Shown: positions 29,832 through 38,683, numbered from the stretch's first letter. The stretch is DNA of 64,000 bases from Paenibacillus sp. FSL H8-0332 (GCF_037963835.1 NZ_CP150145.1:6386001-6450000); one strand, 5' to 3'. The notes: generated from the sequence alone by a model not told the origin. Program-made: numbers and translations.

Positions 29832-31679
29832 TCATAGCATGGAGAGAACCTTGGAGAACATAGCAGCCGCAAACCCGCTGCCGGCAGTCATGTAGTTGTC
29901 CGGATCAGAGTGGTCGAAGCCCATCCATACCGCTGCGGTCCATCTAGGGGTATAGCCTACAAACCATAAATCCCGGTTTGCCTTGCCGGGGACTCCTGGC
30001 AGATCCAACTGCGTGGTTCCTGTCTTACCAGCGACCGTAACATCCATTCGCGCCCGTCTGCCCGTCCCTTCACTCACTGCCTGACGGAGCATGGCGGTCA
30101 TATCCGCTGCGGTACGTACCGAGATGGCCTGCTGCGGCGCAGCGACATGTGAATACACCACCTGGTTCTGCGAATTCCTGATACTACGCACCAGATACGC
30201 CTTGTTAAGAATGCCTCCATTGGCAAAGACGGTGTAAGCTTGAGCCATCATGAGCGGAGAAACCCCGCTATGCAGACCTCCAAGGGCAATGGCCAGATGG
30301 TTGTCTTCTGCAGCGAGTTCCATTCCCAACCTGACGGCAAACCCACGGGCATAACTGACCCCCACCTGCTTCAGCAACCATACCGCTGGGGCATTAATGG
30401 ACTGCTGCAGGGCAACCCTCATGCTCACCTGCCCACGATATACACCGTTCAGATTAGCCGGACTGTAGCTGCCATAGGTTGTTTTAATGTCAGGCAGGAG
30501 ACTGTCCGGCGTATATTTTCCGCTCTCCAGCGCCGGACCATAATCTATAATGGGTTTGAGCGCGGAGCCTGGCTGCCGGGAAGGAGTTACGGCTCTGTTC
30601 AGACCGCCTGTACGCGGGTTTCGCCCGCCCAACAGTGCAGCCACTTCACCGTTCCGCTGGTCCATGATGACCATGGCTGCTTCAGCTCTCTGGTTTTTGC
30701 CATCCGGCGGAAATGCCTCCTCCTGTGAGAATGCCCGCTCCATAGCACGCTGCGCCTCAATATTCATGCCCGTCACCAGCGTATATCCGCCTGTGCACAG
30801 CTCCTTTCGCGATAACCCTGTCTGCCTCATTGCTTCCTTAATTGCCGCATCCATATACGACGCCCCGACAATCTCTGTCTTATCCTTAACTGGTGGGATA
30901 TAGGGGCCTTTCATGGCTGCCCTCATCTGCTCGGTTGTTATCAGCTTGTGCTGCTGCATAATCCGCAGGACCAGATCCCGTCTGCCTGCTGACAATTCAA
31001 GGTTGTCTACTGGGTTATAGATGGAGGGTCCTTTGGGAATAGCCGCCAGCGTTGCGATCTGCCCGATCTCCAAATGCTTCAGATCAGTTATACCAAAATA
31101 ACGCTCCGCTGCAGATTTCACCCCATATTGCCCTTGTCCCATATAAATTTGGTTGAGATACAACTGCAGAATCTCATCCTTCGATAACTGCTTCTCCAGG
31201 GTCAATGCTATCGAGGCTTCGTTCAGCTTACGCAGCAGATTCTGCCCCCGGTTCAGATACAACCCTCTTGCCAGCTGCTGGGTGATGCTGCTTCCACCCT
31301 CAGATACCCCCATCCGTACGGTATTGTTGACTAATGCACGGGCTATTCCCTGGTAGTCCAGACCTTTATGGCTGTAAAAACGGCGGTCCTCAACAGCAAT
31401 GAAAGTATCTATGAGCAGCTGCGGCATTTCTCCTAGTCCTGCTTTGATTCGATAGCCCGTTTCAGGCAGTGGTATTCTCCGCAACACTGTTCCGTCAGAG
31501 GCCATAATGACGCTTGATTCCGGTAAAATCATTTTCTCCGGATAACGGTCCAGCATCAGCTTTCCATACTGACTCATATAGATAATTCCTGCTAGCATGA
31601 GAATGGCAAGGAGGACTGTCAGATCAAAAACGGTATAGCAAATACGTAGCAGTAATCTCCGTCCTGTTCCCATACTCAT
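29832..31679 (-). CDS. Class A penicillin-binding protein (glycosyltransferase/transpeptidase)
   Basis: A bifunctional peptidoglycan synthase. The N-terminal transmembrane helix (about residues 12-36) is followed by the GT51 domain, with EDRRFYSHKGLD (catalytic Glu near 97) and GGSSITQQLARGLYL. The transpeptidase domain has SRQPGSALKP (active Ser in SxxK, near 375), SINAP (SxN) and VAGKTGTT (KTG, near 550). It is 615 aa from ATG 31677-31679, whose ATGA overlaps the stop codon of the upstream sensor-like gene. An in-frame TTG lies at 31694. There is no long C-terminal tail as in PBP1. Its coupling to a two-component cluster suggests induced expression under envelope stress; that is inference. 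Confidence 0.92.
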   Translation of the reverse strand: MSMGTGRRLLLRICYTVFDLTVLLAILMLAGIIYMSQYGKLMLDRYPEKMILPESSVIMASDGTVLRRIPLPETGYRIKAGLGEMPQLLIDTFIAVEDRRFYSHKGLDYQGIARALVNNTVRMGVSEGGSSITQQLARGLYLNRGQNLLRKLNEASIALTLEKQLSKDEILQLYLNQIYMGQGQYGVKSAAERYFGITDLKHLEIGQIATLAAIPKGPSIYNPVDNLELSAGRRDLVLRIMQQHKLITTEQMRAAMKGPYIPPVKDKTEIVGASYMDAAIKEAMRQTGLSRKELCTGGYTLVTGMNIEAQRAMERAFSQEEAFPPDGKNQRAEAAMVIMDQRNGEVAALLGGRNPRTGGLNRAVTPSRQPGSALKPIIDYGPALESGKYTPDSLLPDIKTTYGSYSPANLNGVYRGQVSMRVALQQSINAPAVWLLKQVGVSYARGFAVRLGMELAAEDNHLAIALGGLHSGVSPLMMAQAYTVFANGGILNKAYLVRSIRNSQNQVVYSHVAAPQQAISVRTAADMTAMLRQAVSEGTGRRARMDVTVAGKTGTTQLDLPGVPGKANRDLWFVGYTPRWTAAVWMGFDHSDPDNYMTAGSGFAAAMFSKVLSML

Positions 31680-32305
31680 ACCTGCCGAGTCCAATTCTCA
31701 AGAAGCTTTTCCAGCCCCAACGCCTCGTGCTTAGCCATCACCAGATGCTGCAGAACTGCACCGGGGATAATATAGACCTCTTCCTCTGACTCCGCCACTG
31801 TCTGTTCCAGCGTGCGGATCAACGCCCGTGTCCGCAAAATAAGCGCTATGAACTCTTGTGCATCCGGCTCCTGCATTTGTATTTGCGGTGCAGGGGCCGC
31901 TGCTGGCCGCAATCCGACCTGATGAATCCGGCGCAGGCTAGCGGCCAGCCGTCTGAATTCCCCACCCGATTGCACCTCAAGGTCCGTAAGCTCACAGGAG
32001 CCGTGAACCGCCAGTTGTTCTGCGGCGCGCAGCAGCGCGGTGGTATCGTTGGCTGCTTTTTGTGAACGGAACAGGAACAGCCCTGCACATACAACGGTGA
32101 ACATCATGACAGCCGCCGGTCTTGCACCGATATGATTGATGATCCAATGCATGAAACGGACAAACAGCGCAGCCGATTCCGGCGTATACCAGGAATAGAG
32201 CATAGTAAAAATCCCCCGCATAAGAAGCAATAGCCCTACACTAAGCAGAGCGCTACCGCAGAATATGTAGAGGTAAAGTGTGCGGATCGTGTGTATTTTT
32301 GACAT
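31676..32305 (-). CDS. Kinase-less sensor-like membrane protein, paralogue of the adjacent histidine kinase N-terminus
   Basis: A 209-aa protein with two transmembrane helices (about residues 10-32 and 63-80). Between them is SAALFVRFMHWIINHIG, and the neighbouring kinase has SALYSLTLKWIINHIG at the same positions (WIINHIG at 54-60 here, 56-62 there). A HAMP-like segment follows (AAEQLAVHGSCELTDLE, then GGEFRRLAASLRRIH). There is no histidine-kinase dimerisation motif or ATPase domain; instead there is a Pro/Ala/Gln linker and a helical C-terminus. It is ATGA-coupled to the penicillin-binding protein gene. It might compete for the kinase's ligand or dimerise with the kinase. I know of no named family. 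Confidence 0.82.
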   Translation of the reverse strand: MSKIHTIRTLYLYIFCGSALLSVGLLLLMRGIFTMLYSWYTPESAALFVRFMHWIINHIGARPAAVMMFTVVCAGLFLFRSQKAANDTTALLRAAEQLAVHGSCELTDLEVQSGGEFRRLAASLRRIHQVGLRPAAAPAPQIQMQEPDAQEFIALILRTRALIRTLEQTVAESEEEVYIIPGAVLQHLVMAKHEALGLEKLLENWTRQV

Positions 32306-32363
32306 CAGCCAATTTCTCCTGCCTCCCCGGGTCTCATCCCATAGCCCAAGGATATCGGCTAAA

Positions 32364-32399
32364 TCTTAAGAAACACCATTGCCACTTCTTAAGAAATAC
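32364..32399. promoter_or_regulatory. Direct repeat TCTTAAGAAAYAC, candidate regulator site
   Basis: Two copies on the plus strand, 32364-32376 and 32387-32399 (12 of 13 identical), 23 bases apart start to start, each with a CTTAAG palindrome. They lie in the 103-base gap between the kinase stop codon and the start of the sensor-like gene. On the minus strand TTAAGA, 18 bases, TAAGAT could double as a promoter for the sensor-PBP pair. This fits binding by the adjacent OmpR-type regulator, not shown. Confidence 0.5.
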
Positions 32400-32408
32400 T
32401 GAAGATTG

Positions 32409-33515
32409 TCAGGAGGATACCGGAAATCGGGTAACAAAGTCAGTCCGGGATCTGGTGCTGTGAGCCGTAATCTCCCCATGGTGCCTTTCCACAATTCCCT
32501 TGGTAATCGCCAGACCCAATCCCGATCCCCCGGTAATCTGCGATCTGGAGCGCTCCGCCCGGTAGAACCGCTCAAAAATATGTGGAAGATCCCCCTCCGC
32601 AATCATCTCGCCGAAATTGCTGATCCGTACAACTGCATCGTTACCTTCACAGCTGAGTCCAATCTCAAGCCGTTTCCCGTCCTTCCCGTACCGGATCGCA
32701 TTGGCAATCAGATTCTCATACGCACGTACCAATTCATAAGGAGCCGCTTCAATCCACAGCGATTCGGTATCATCCTGCAGTTCATAAGTCATGCCTTCAC
32801 GGGTCAGTGCCGGAACCGATTCCTCCGCAAGCTGGCGCATAAATGCCTTGAGATCGAGCCGTTCCAGCACTAACGGCAGTCTGCTGCTGTTAACCCGCGT
32901 GTATTCAAACAAGTCGTCAATCAGCTTGTGCAGCACCAATGACTTCTGATAGGCAATCCCTACATAGTAACGTATCTCCGTCTCTTCCCGGCAGCGGTCC
33001 TGCTCAATATATTCTAAAAACCCAAGCACCGAGGTCAACGGAGTGCGGAGATCATGCGATACACCGGTAATCAGCTCGTTTTTGGACTCGACAGCCCTGC
33101 GTTCTTCCAGCAGCGAATGCTGTAGCCGCTCAGACATAATATTGATATTCTCTGCAAGTACCCCCAACTCGTCCGACGTTCGAACCTCAATCCGGTGCGA
33201 TTCATCAAGCTTCGTGATCTGCTGGATACCGCTGGTGATCTCTTCGAGGTACGAGACGATTTTACGCGTATAGATGAAGAAGAAAATCAGGAAGCTGGCA
33301 ATCCCGACAGCAGTCATCAGCGGCGCTGAACCGATATGGTTGATTATCCATTTTAAAGTAAGCGAGTACAGCGCGGAGGGCTCCGCCGGCTTCAGATAAA
33401 CTAAGGAATTGACCAGCCGATAGCCAGCCAAAAGCAGAGCTGCCCCCGACAAAATACTCAGCACAAAGGCCCAGATAAACTTCCAGCGGATGGTGCTTAT
33501 ATATTTGGTGTTCAC
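32409..33515 (-). CDS. Sensor histidine kinase (VanS/PhoR-like layout)
   Basis: A 368-aa membrane kinase. TM1 (about 13-32), a short outside loop ending SLTLKWIINHIG, TM2 (about 64-82), HAMP, then the dimerisation domain with GVSHDLRTPLTSVLGF (phospho-His 154) and an ATPase domain with ENLIANAIRYGKDGK (N box), a G1-type region and GGSGLGLAITKGIVE (G2). The very small extracellular part (about 30 residues) suggests intramembrane or partner sensing. The GTG start follows GAGGGG. It is 18 bases downstream of its response regulator. Confidence 0.93.
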   Translation of the reverse strand: MNTKYISTIRWKFIWAFVLSILSGAALLLAGYRLVNSLVYLKPAEPSALYSLTLKWIINHIGSAPLMTAVGIASFLIFFFIYTRKIVSYLEEITSGIQQITKLDESHRIEVRTSDELGVLAENINIMSERLQHSLLEERRAVESKNELITGVSHDLRTPLTSVLGFLEYIEQDRCREETEIRYYVGIAYQKSLVLHKLIDDLFEYTRVNSSRLPLVLERLDLKAFMRQLAEESVPALTREGMTYELQDDTESLWIEAAPYELVRAYENLIANAIRYGKDGKRLEIGLSCEGNDAVVRISNFGEMIAEGDLPHIFERFYRAERSRSQITGGSGLGLAITKGIVERHHGEITAHSTRSRTDFVTRFPVSS

Positions 33516-33533
33516 TACAGTTCCCCTCAGCTT

Positions 33534-34247
33534 TCAGGATGGATGATCCAGTTTGTAGCCAATGCCCCATACGGTCTGCACATAACGGGGTTGCTTGGAG
33601 TCCAGCTCGATTTTATCGCGGATATTGCGGACATGCACCATCACGGTATTGCCACCATCTAGAAAAGGCTCATTCCACACTTTCAGATAAATCTGCTCCA
33701 TACTGAGCACCTGTCCCTGATGCCGCGCAAGAAGTTCCAGGATAGAAAACTCGCGGGGTGTCAGCTTCACCTTGCGATTGTCTACACTTACCTCATGCCG
33801 AAGTGTATCTATCAGCAAATCTTCAAAGATCAGTTCATGCTCATTCGTTCTGGCAGCAGTGTCCCGATTCAATTTATGGTAACGGCGCAGCTGCGATTTG
33901 GCCCGCGCCACCAGTTCCAGCGGATTAAACGGCTTGCCCACATAATCGTCTGCACCGATGCTGAGTCCAAGGATTTTGTCCATATCGGCATTCTTGGCGG
34001 AGAGCATAATAATCGGCATGTTGCGTTCTTCACGAATCTTCATGCAGGCGGCAATCCCATCCATATGTGGCATCATCACATCGAGTATAATGAGATCCAC
34101 TTCTTCCTTGCCAAGGCATTTAAGCGCCTCCCTTCCGTCAAATGCCTTAAGCAGCCGGTACCCCTCATTGCGAAAATAGATATCCAGCAGTTCCACAATC
34201 TCCACTTCATCATCTACCAGCAGTATCGTTTCTTGGTTCACGGGCAT
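33534..34247 (-). CDS. OmpR/PhoB-family response regulator
   Basis: A 237-aa regulator. The receiver domain has the acidic pair DDE (12-14), the phosphoacceptor Asp 56 in LIILDVMMPHMDG and Lys in DDYVGKPFNPLELVAR (near 105). The C-terminal winged helix (about 135-235) ends HVRNIRDKIELDSKQPRYVQ, then TVWGIGYKL. It forms a pair with the kinase downstream. Likely targets are its own operon and the sensor/penicillin-binding protein genes. Confidence 0.94.
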   Translation of the reverse strand: MPVNQETILLVDDEVEIVELLDIYFRNEGYRLLKAFDGREALKCLGKEEVDLIILDVMMPHMDGIAACMKIREERNMPIIMLSAKNADMDKILGLSIGADDYVGKPFNPLELVARAKSQLRRYHKLNRDTAARTNEHELIFEDLLIDTLRHEVSVDNRKVKLTPREFSILELLARHQGQVLSMEQIYLKVWNEPFLDGGNTVMVHVRNIRDKIELDSKQPRYVQTVWGIGYKLDHPS

Positions 34248-34276
34248 TTAATCCTTTCCTTAGCTCTTTCCATTAG

Positions 34277-34304
34277 TCTATAAGAAAAAGTTCAGAGAAG
34301 GCAA
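34277..34304 (-). promoter_or_regulatory. Promoter of the two-component operon
   Basis: TTGCCT (34304-34299), 16 bases, TATAGA (34282-34277) on the minus strand, about 30 bases upstream of the response regulator ATG. Confidence 0.5.
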
Positions 34305-34351
34305 CCATACGGTCGGGCTTGATCGGGATAATATTATTCAGCGGTGTTTTT

Positions 34352-34380
34352 TTGCGGTACAATTAGTTAAAACTTAAAAT
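34352..34380 (+). promoter_or_regulatory. Promoter of the molybdopterin oxidoreductase gene
   Basis: TTGCGG (34352-34357), 17 bases, TAAAAT (34375-34380), about 44 bases upstream of the GTG start. Confidence 0.5.
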
Positions 34381-34423
34381 AATATGATGTTGGATACTTA
34401 TTCATCAACGGGAGGGACTGCAG

Positions 34424-35698
34424 GTGAAAAAAATATTGACCGGCATCCGCAAAGGATACGGCAAGAAGCTCGTCTCGATTCACTTGTGGAATGCCTGGCT
34501 GGTCTTAATCCTTGCCGTTAGCGGTCTGATGCTGGTGGGCGGCTTCTGGAGAGAACTGCTGGGTGAGGGGAGAGTGTGGCTAAAATGGGGCCATATCGGG
34601 TTCGGTCTGACGCTGTTGATCCCTGTGGTCTATTATCTGCTCCTGGCGGCCAAGCACTGGAAGCGGCTGAAGGGTAAAACTGCGCAAAAAGCCAATGTCC
34701 TCTTTGTGCTTACGCTTTTGATCGGCTGGCTGATCTCAGGGGTTGTACTCTGGCAGTTCAGACTCGCCGGGCCGAGAGCAGCGAATACTGCGTTATTCAT
34801 TCATGATCTGCTAACCTGGGCCGGCCTGCCAGTAATCATCTATCACTCCATTACCCGGGTGAAGTGGCTGAAGGAGCCCAAGAAGCGCACGATTATGGCA
34901 GAAGCTGTACCTCTAGAAGAGACCTCATCTCCCGCAGGACAGGCGCGGCCTGTGGCTCCATCTGAAGCCCAGCCTATGTATTCACGCCGTGGGTTCATCA
35001 AAGTTGCGGTAGGCGCAGGGCTTGCTGTCACGCTCGGTCCCACTTTTGTCCGCTGGATCGGTAAATCCCTGCAGTTCCCGGGTACAGCCGACTATGCGGC
35101 AACCAATGCCAATGCATTGATTCCTGACCCTATTCCGCTGGCAGAATCGGCACCTCCTATCGGCGGGGGAGCCGAGGGCAGCTTTCGCGTATATACGGTC
35201 ACGGCCATTCCTGCGTTCGACAACTCCAACTGGTCTTTTACCATTGATGGCCTGGTGGATAAGAAGCTGAGCTGGAACTGGGAAGAGTTCGTCAAGCTGC
35301 AGCGCGAGGTGCAGGTCAGTGATTTTCACTGCGTGACAGGCTGGTCTGTGTACAAAAATACATGGGAGGGCCTCCCCCTCTCCAAGCTGCTCGATATGGC
35401 CGGTGTGCAGCCCGGGGCCGTCATGGTCAAGTTCTACTCGGGAGACGGTGTCTATACGGACTCACTCACCCTGGATCAGGCGAGGATGGACGATATCATG
35501 GTGGCTGTGATGCACGATGGCAAACCTATCCCCAATCAGCTCGGCGGGCCGGTTCGTCTCGTTACTCCGCAAATGTATGCCTATAAATCAGTCAAATGGC
35601 TGAACCGGATTGAGTTAATCAATGAAGATTATGTCGGGTACTGGGAACAGCGGGGGTACGATAAAGATGCCTGGCTGCCGGGTGCGAAACGGGTATAA
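34424..35698 (+). CDS. Cytochrome b561-like / sulfite-oxidase-like molybdopterin fusion protein
   Basis: A 424-aa fusion. Residues 1-150 have four hydrophobic helices with His 20, 57, 127 and 141 as possible haem ligands. A linker is followed by SRRGFIKVAVGAGLAVTLGP (187-206), a twin-arginine-type motif with a hydrophobic stretch. Residues 250-420 form the sulfite-oxidase-like molybdenum domain, with DFHCVTGWSVYKN (Cys 303 the likely Mo ligand), WEGLPLSKLL and the C-terminal AYKSVKWLNRIEL. GTG start, seven bases after GGGAGGG. It probably moves electrons between the quinone pool and an extracellular substrate. The substrate is unknown, and no cofactor-synthesis gene is nearby. Confidence 0.85.
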   Translation: MKKILTGIRKGYGKKLVSIHLWNAWLVLILAVSGLMLVGGFWRELLGEGRVWLKWGHIGFGLTLLIPVVYYLLLAAKHWKRLKGKTAQKANVLFVLTLLIGWLISGVVLWQFRLAGPRAANTALFIHDLLTWAGLPVIIYHSITRVKWLKEPKKRTIMAEAVPLEETSSPAGQARPVAPSEAQPMYSRRGFIKVAVGAGLAVTLGPTFVRWIGKSLQFPGTADYAATNANALIPDPIPLAESAPPIGGGAEGSFRVYTVTAIPAFDNSNWSFTIDGLVDKKLSWNWEEFVKLQREVQVSDFHCVTGWSVYKNTWEGLPLSKLLDMAGVQPGAVMVKFYSGDGVYTDSLTLDQARMDDIMVAVMHDGKPIPNQLGGPVRLVTPQMYAYKSVKWLNRIELINEDYVGYWEQRGYDKDAWLPGAKRV

Positions 35699-35720
35699 TG
35701 TAGCTTTTGTCCCCTATTTT

Positions 35721-35771
35721 AGAACAAAAAACCTCCTTTCCCAATTAGGGATTTGGAGGTTTTTTTGTTCT
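35721..35771. terminator. Bidirectional terminator
   Basis: AGAACAAAAAACCTCC pairs with GGAGGTTTTTTTGTTCT, a long A/T-flanked hairpin between the convergent molybdopterin gene and lipoprotein gene. Confidence 0.9.
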
Positions 35772-35782
35772 TGCTTAATGGA

Positions 35783-36673
35783 TTACAGGCTGGTGAATGA
35801 AGCATCGTACAGGCGGAACATGGTTTTGTAGCCGGACTCATCAATCTTGATTCCAACATCCAGGCGCCCCGATATTTCCAGCGGACCTGAGGTATGGCGG
35901 AGCTTACTGCCTTCAGGAACAAACACAATCATAATCTTGTTCCAGTACGTCTCATCCCCATTATCGAACGGACACTCTGCACCCGGTTCGGGAATAAGCA
36001 GAAACCAGTTTTTCTCAAAAGAAAGGACCTCACCCATAAATCCCTTAATGGTTACCTGCTGTCCGCTGAGATCCCAGAAGTGCTCTGAGGGCCGGGTCTG
36101 ATCGTCTCCGTCAAAAAAACCGGTCCAGTCTATGGCCGTATTCCCCGTAGAGGCAGCAACCACGGTAGCCGCTGTTTCCGCAGACGGTGACGGTGACATG
36201 CTCAATGCCGGAGCAGATTCAGCCTTGACGGATTCTGCTACAGCACTGCCGCCCCCAGCCTTAGGCGCTGCCGCTGGGCGGGGGCTTTGTACAGAAGAAG
36301 AGGCGGCCGGACTCGGGGTAGTGGTTACAGTCTTCCCTGAGGGCTTCCGGGTAGCCGTCCCTACAGGTGCAGCAGTTGGCGATGGAGACGGCTTGAACGT
36401 AACCGTCGCCTTAGGTCCGGCATCCGTACCTTTGGATGGAACAGCAGACGCAGCAGCCCCGCCTTTGGAAACTGGAGCAGTGGCCTGCGGGGTAGAGGAT
36501 GCGGACGTCTCTGCATCCGCCGTGACTTCCTCAGAGCTCTGCGGAGCTTCCGCCAACACCGCAAAGGACTCCCCGTTTCCATTAGTAGCAGCATTCTGAC
36601 CACATGCCTGAAGCAGCAGCATACTTGCCATAGCTCCCGACAGCAGGAACAGTCTTCCTTGTAGTCGTATCAA
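35783..36673 (-). CDS. Lipoprotein with Pro/Ala/Ser-rich linker and a DUF3299-like C-terminal domain
   Basis: A 296-aa protein. The signal peptide has a lipobox LLQAC (Cys 24). Residues 25-175 form a low-complexity Ala/Pro/Ser/Thr linker that probably spans the wall. The C-terminal domain (about 180-296) contains DLSGQQVTIKGFMGEVLSFE, LLIPEPGAECPFDNGDETYW and IMIVFVPEGSKL. The order GxxVxIxGFM, LLxPxxxxxCP, VxV resembles DUF3299, but I give this as tentative. It is last in the operon with an ABC transporter and an alkaline phosphatase. Confidence 0.75.
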   Translation of the reverse strand: MIRLQGRLFLLSGAMASMLLLQACGQNAATNGNGESFAVLAEAPQSSEEVTADAETSASSTPQATAPVSKGGAAASAVPSKGTDAGPKATVTFKPSPSPTAAPVGTATRKPSGKTVTTTPSPAASSSVQSPRPAAAPKAGGGSAVAESVKAESAPALSMSPSPSAETAATVVAASTGNTAIDWTGFFDGDDQTRPSEHFWDLSGQQVTIKGFMGEVLSFEKNWFLLIPEPGAECPFDNGDETYWNKIMIVFVPEGSKLRHTSGPLEISGRLDVGIKIDESGYKTMFRLYDASFTSL

Positions 36674-36686
36674 TTGAACGTACCTC

Positions 36687-37961
36687 CTATGATTTGAACA
36701 AGGCCAGCGGGTGCATCCGGTACATCCGGAAGGCCGGTCCTAGCGAGGACAACAGACCTATAGCCAGCGCCCCAAGCACAATAAGCCAATGCTCCGGTGT
36801 CCAGTGGTAGGGCTCGATTTGAATGCCCGCCTGCGAGAACAGCATGTCCTTGAGCAGATAAGCTCCGAGATGACCGATCACAAGCCCTGCGATGAGCCCA
36901 GTTGTTGTTACCAGCAGGCCTTCTGCCGTTAAGGTCAGCCATACGTAGGCCCGTGATTTTCCGAGAAGACGCAGTATTCCCACATCCTTGGTCCGCTCCG
37001 AGGCTGCTGCAACGAGCGATAATAGAATCGCAATACCGGCGAGCAGCACACAAATGGCCGTCAGCATCCCCAGCAGCCGGGAGCCCTGATCCACTGCATT
37101 CAACACATCGGACACAGCCTTGCTGGTATACGCCGCCTGAACACCATTACTGCCATCGAACGCCTGCTTCAAATCATGGGCCCCCAGCAGACTGGCCGGC
37201 TTAACCAGCACCGCTGTAATCTCACGCTCCTCAGGCGCCAGCCCGTGTACAGCCCAGGCATAGTCTACCGTTGTAAAGACCGCACGGTCATCGGGAGTAT
37301 CGAGTTCAGGAAGAATGCCTGCTACGGTGTATTGGAAGCTCTCGTGCGCATGCTCCTCGCCATGTTCTTCTTCATGCTCTTCGTCCTCCACATGTCCGGC
37401 TGCTTCCTCAGTCCCATGATTCTCCTCATGTTCAGCTTCTGCGGATTCGTGGTCTTCTCCCTGCACAAGTCCATGCGCCCCTGCAAAGGTATCGCCTACC
37501 TTCAGTCCCAGCGACCGGGCGACATATGAGCCTACAATCGTATCACCGGTATCGGCATACATCTTGCCTTCCTGCAGCTTGCTGCCGCCGTAGCGGGTGA
37601 AGAAATAACCGGAATCTATCCCGACAATGGGATAGCCCTTGTAGTTATCACCTGTGGTCATCGCAAAGGCGGCTTCCACAGACGGGTCCTGCCGTGCCTG
37701 ATCCAGAACAGCGAGCGGGATATTCCCGGTTGGTGCGCCAATATGATAAAAGGTATTGAGCACCAGTTGTGTCTCACTGCCCGCAGCTCCTATGACAAGA
37801 TCAAAGGGTCCATAACCCTTCTTGGCCCCCTGCTCAACACTCTGCCGGGACAGGACAAGCAGTACGATAAAAGCCACCGTAATCGCCACCGCACACACGG
37901 TGAGCAAGGACAGGAACCGCCGGTGCAGCACATTGCGTAGCGTAAGCCGGAACAGGCTCAT
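36687..37961 (-). CDS. FtsX/MacB-type ABC permease with a His/Glu-rich extracellular segment
   Basis: A 424-aa permease. TM1 (about 16-38), a large extracellular domain (about 40-290), then three C-terminal helices (about 300-420), the FtsX/MacB topology. Residues 168-207 are an acidic His-rich stretch (for example EDEEHEEEHGEEHAHESF) with eight His in 36 residues, inside the extracellular domain. Such stretches commonly bind zinc, nickel or copper. It overlaps the ATPase gene by four bases (ATGA). MacB-type systems transmit mechanical signals or export peptides and lipids; here metal binding is an added feature. The function is not known. Confidence 0.85.
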   Translation of the reverse strand: MSLFRLTLRNVLHRRFLSLLTVCAVAITVAFIVLLVLSRQSVEQGAKKGYGPFDLVIGAAGSETQLVLNTFYHIGAPTGNIPLAVLDQARQDPSVEAAFAMTTGDNYKGYPIVGIDSGYFFTRYGGSKLQEGKMYADTGDTIVGSYVARSLGLKVGDTFAGAHGLVQGEDHESAEAEHEENHGTEEAAGHVEDEEHEEEHGEEHAHESFQYTVAGILPELDTPDDRAVFTTVDYAWAVHGLAPEEREITAVLVKPASLLGAHDLKQAFDGSNGVQAAYTSKAVSDVLNAVDQGSRLLGMLTAICVLLAGIAILLSLVAAASERTKDVGILRLLGKSRAYVWLTLTAEGLLVTTTGLIAGLVIGHLGAYLLKDMLFSQAGIQIEPYHWTPEHWLIVLGALAIGLLSSLGPAFRMYRMHPLALFKS

Positions 37962-38683
37962 AGTGAAATCCCCTCCTTGTCCACCGAACCTGACGAAGAC
38001 CGTTGCCGGGGGAACGTCTCCCGGCGCACTTCATTGATATCCCGGATGTTCAAGCGGCGCGGAAACCGTTCAGCCATATTGAGGTCATGGGTTACCACGA
38101 TTAAGGTGTGTCCATGAGCCGCGCTAAGCTCCATGAGCAGAGAGGAAATCTCATCTGCCGTCTCCCAGTCCAAGCTGCCTGTAGGTTCATCCGCCAGCAG
38201 AAGCGGCGGGTTATTCACCATGGCCCTCACAATGGCAACGCGCTGCTGCTGCCCGCGTGAGAGCTGGGAGGGCAGATGTCTTCCGCGGCCCCCCAGGCCC
38301 ACCTGCTCCAGCCAGCCGTCCACTATGCGCCGTCTCTCCTTTTGCGGAAGCCGGGCCGTCATAGCAATCTCGACATTCTGCCGCGCGGTCAGCGAAGGAA
38401 TCAAATGGAAGTCCTGCAGCACATAGCCGATAGCAGAAGCACGGAAGGCATCGCGCTTCGCCTCGCTCAACTCATGAAGCGGCTGCCCATCTACGGCAAT
38501 TCTGCCGCTGTCTGCACGCATGATGCCGCTGATCAGGTGCAAAAGCGTGCTTTTACCGGACCCGCTGGGTCCGGTAATGGCTACGCGCTCTCCCTTTTCA
38601 ACCTTCCAAAGGGGGATATCAAGAATCGGTACAGCCCTGCCATCCACTGTGAATTGTTTGGTCAAATTCTGAATCTGGAGCAA
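37958..38683 (-). CDS. ABC transporter ATP-binding protein (MacB/LolD-type)
   Basis: A 241-aa ATPase. Walker A ITGPSGSGKSTLLHL (about residues 36-50), Q loop YVLQDFHLIPSLTARQNVE (about 92-110), signature LSRGQQQRVAIVRA (near 140), Walker B PLLLADEPTGSLD (near 160) and switch His in VVTHD. It partners with the FtsX-like permease, with an overlapping stop/start. It starts 12 bases after the alkaline phosphatase stop codon. Confidence 0.92.
   Translation of the reverse strand: MLQIQNLTKQFTVDGRAVPILDIPLWKVEKGERVAITGPSGSGKSTLLHLISGIMRADSGRIAVDGQPLHELSEAKRDAFRASAIGYVLQDFHLIPSLTARQNVEIAMTARLPQKERRRIVDGWLEQVGLGGRGRHLPSQLSRGQQQRVAIVRAMVNNPPLLLADEPTGSLDWETADEISSLLMELSAAHGHTLIVVTHDLNMAERFPRRLNIRDINEVRRETFPRQRSSSGSVDKEGISL

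Noticed and set aside
36132..36599. A 155-codon Ala/Val-rich plus-strand frame opposite the lipoprotein
   Set aside because: Arises from the low-complexity Pro/Ala/Ser linker read in reverse; no start signal.
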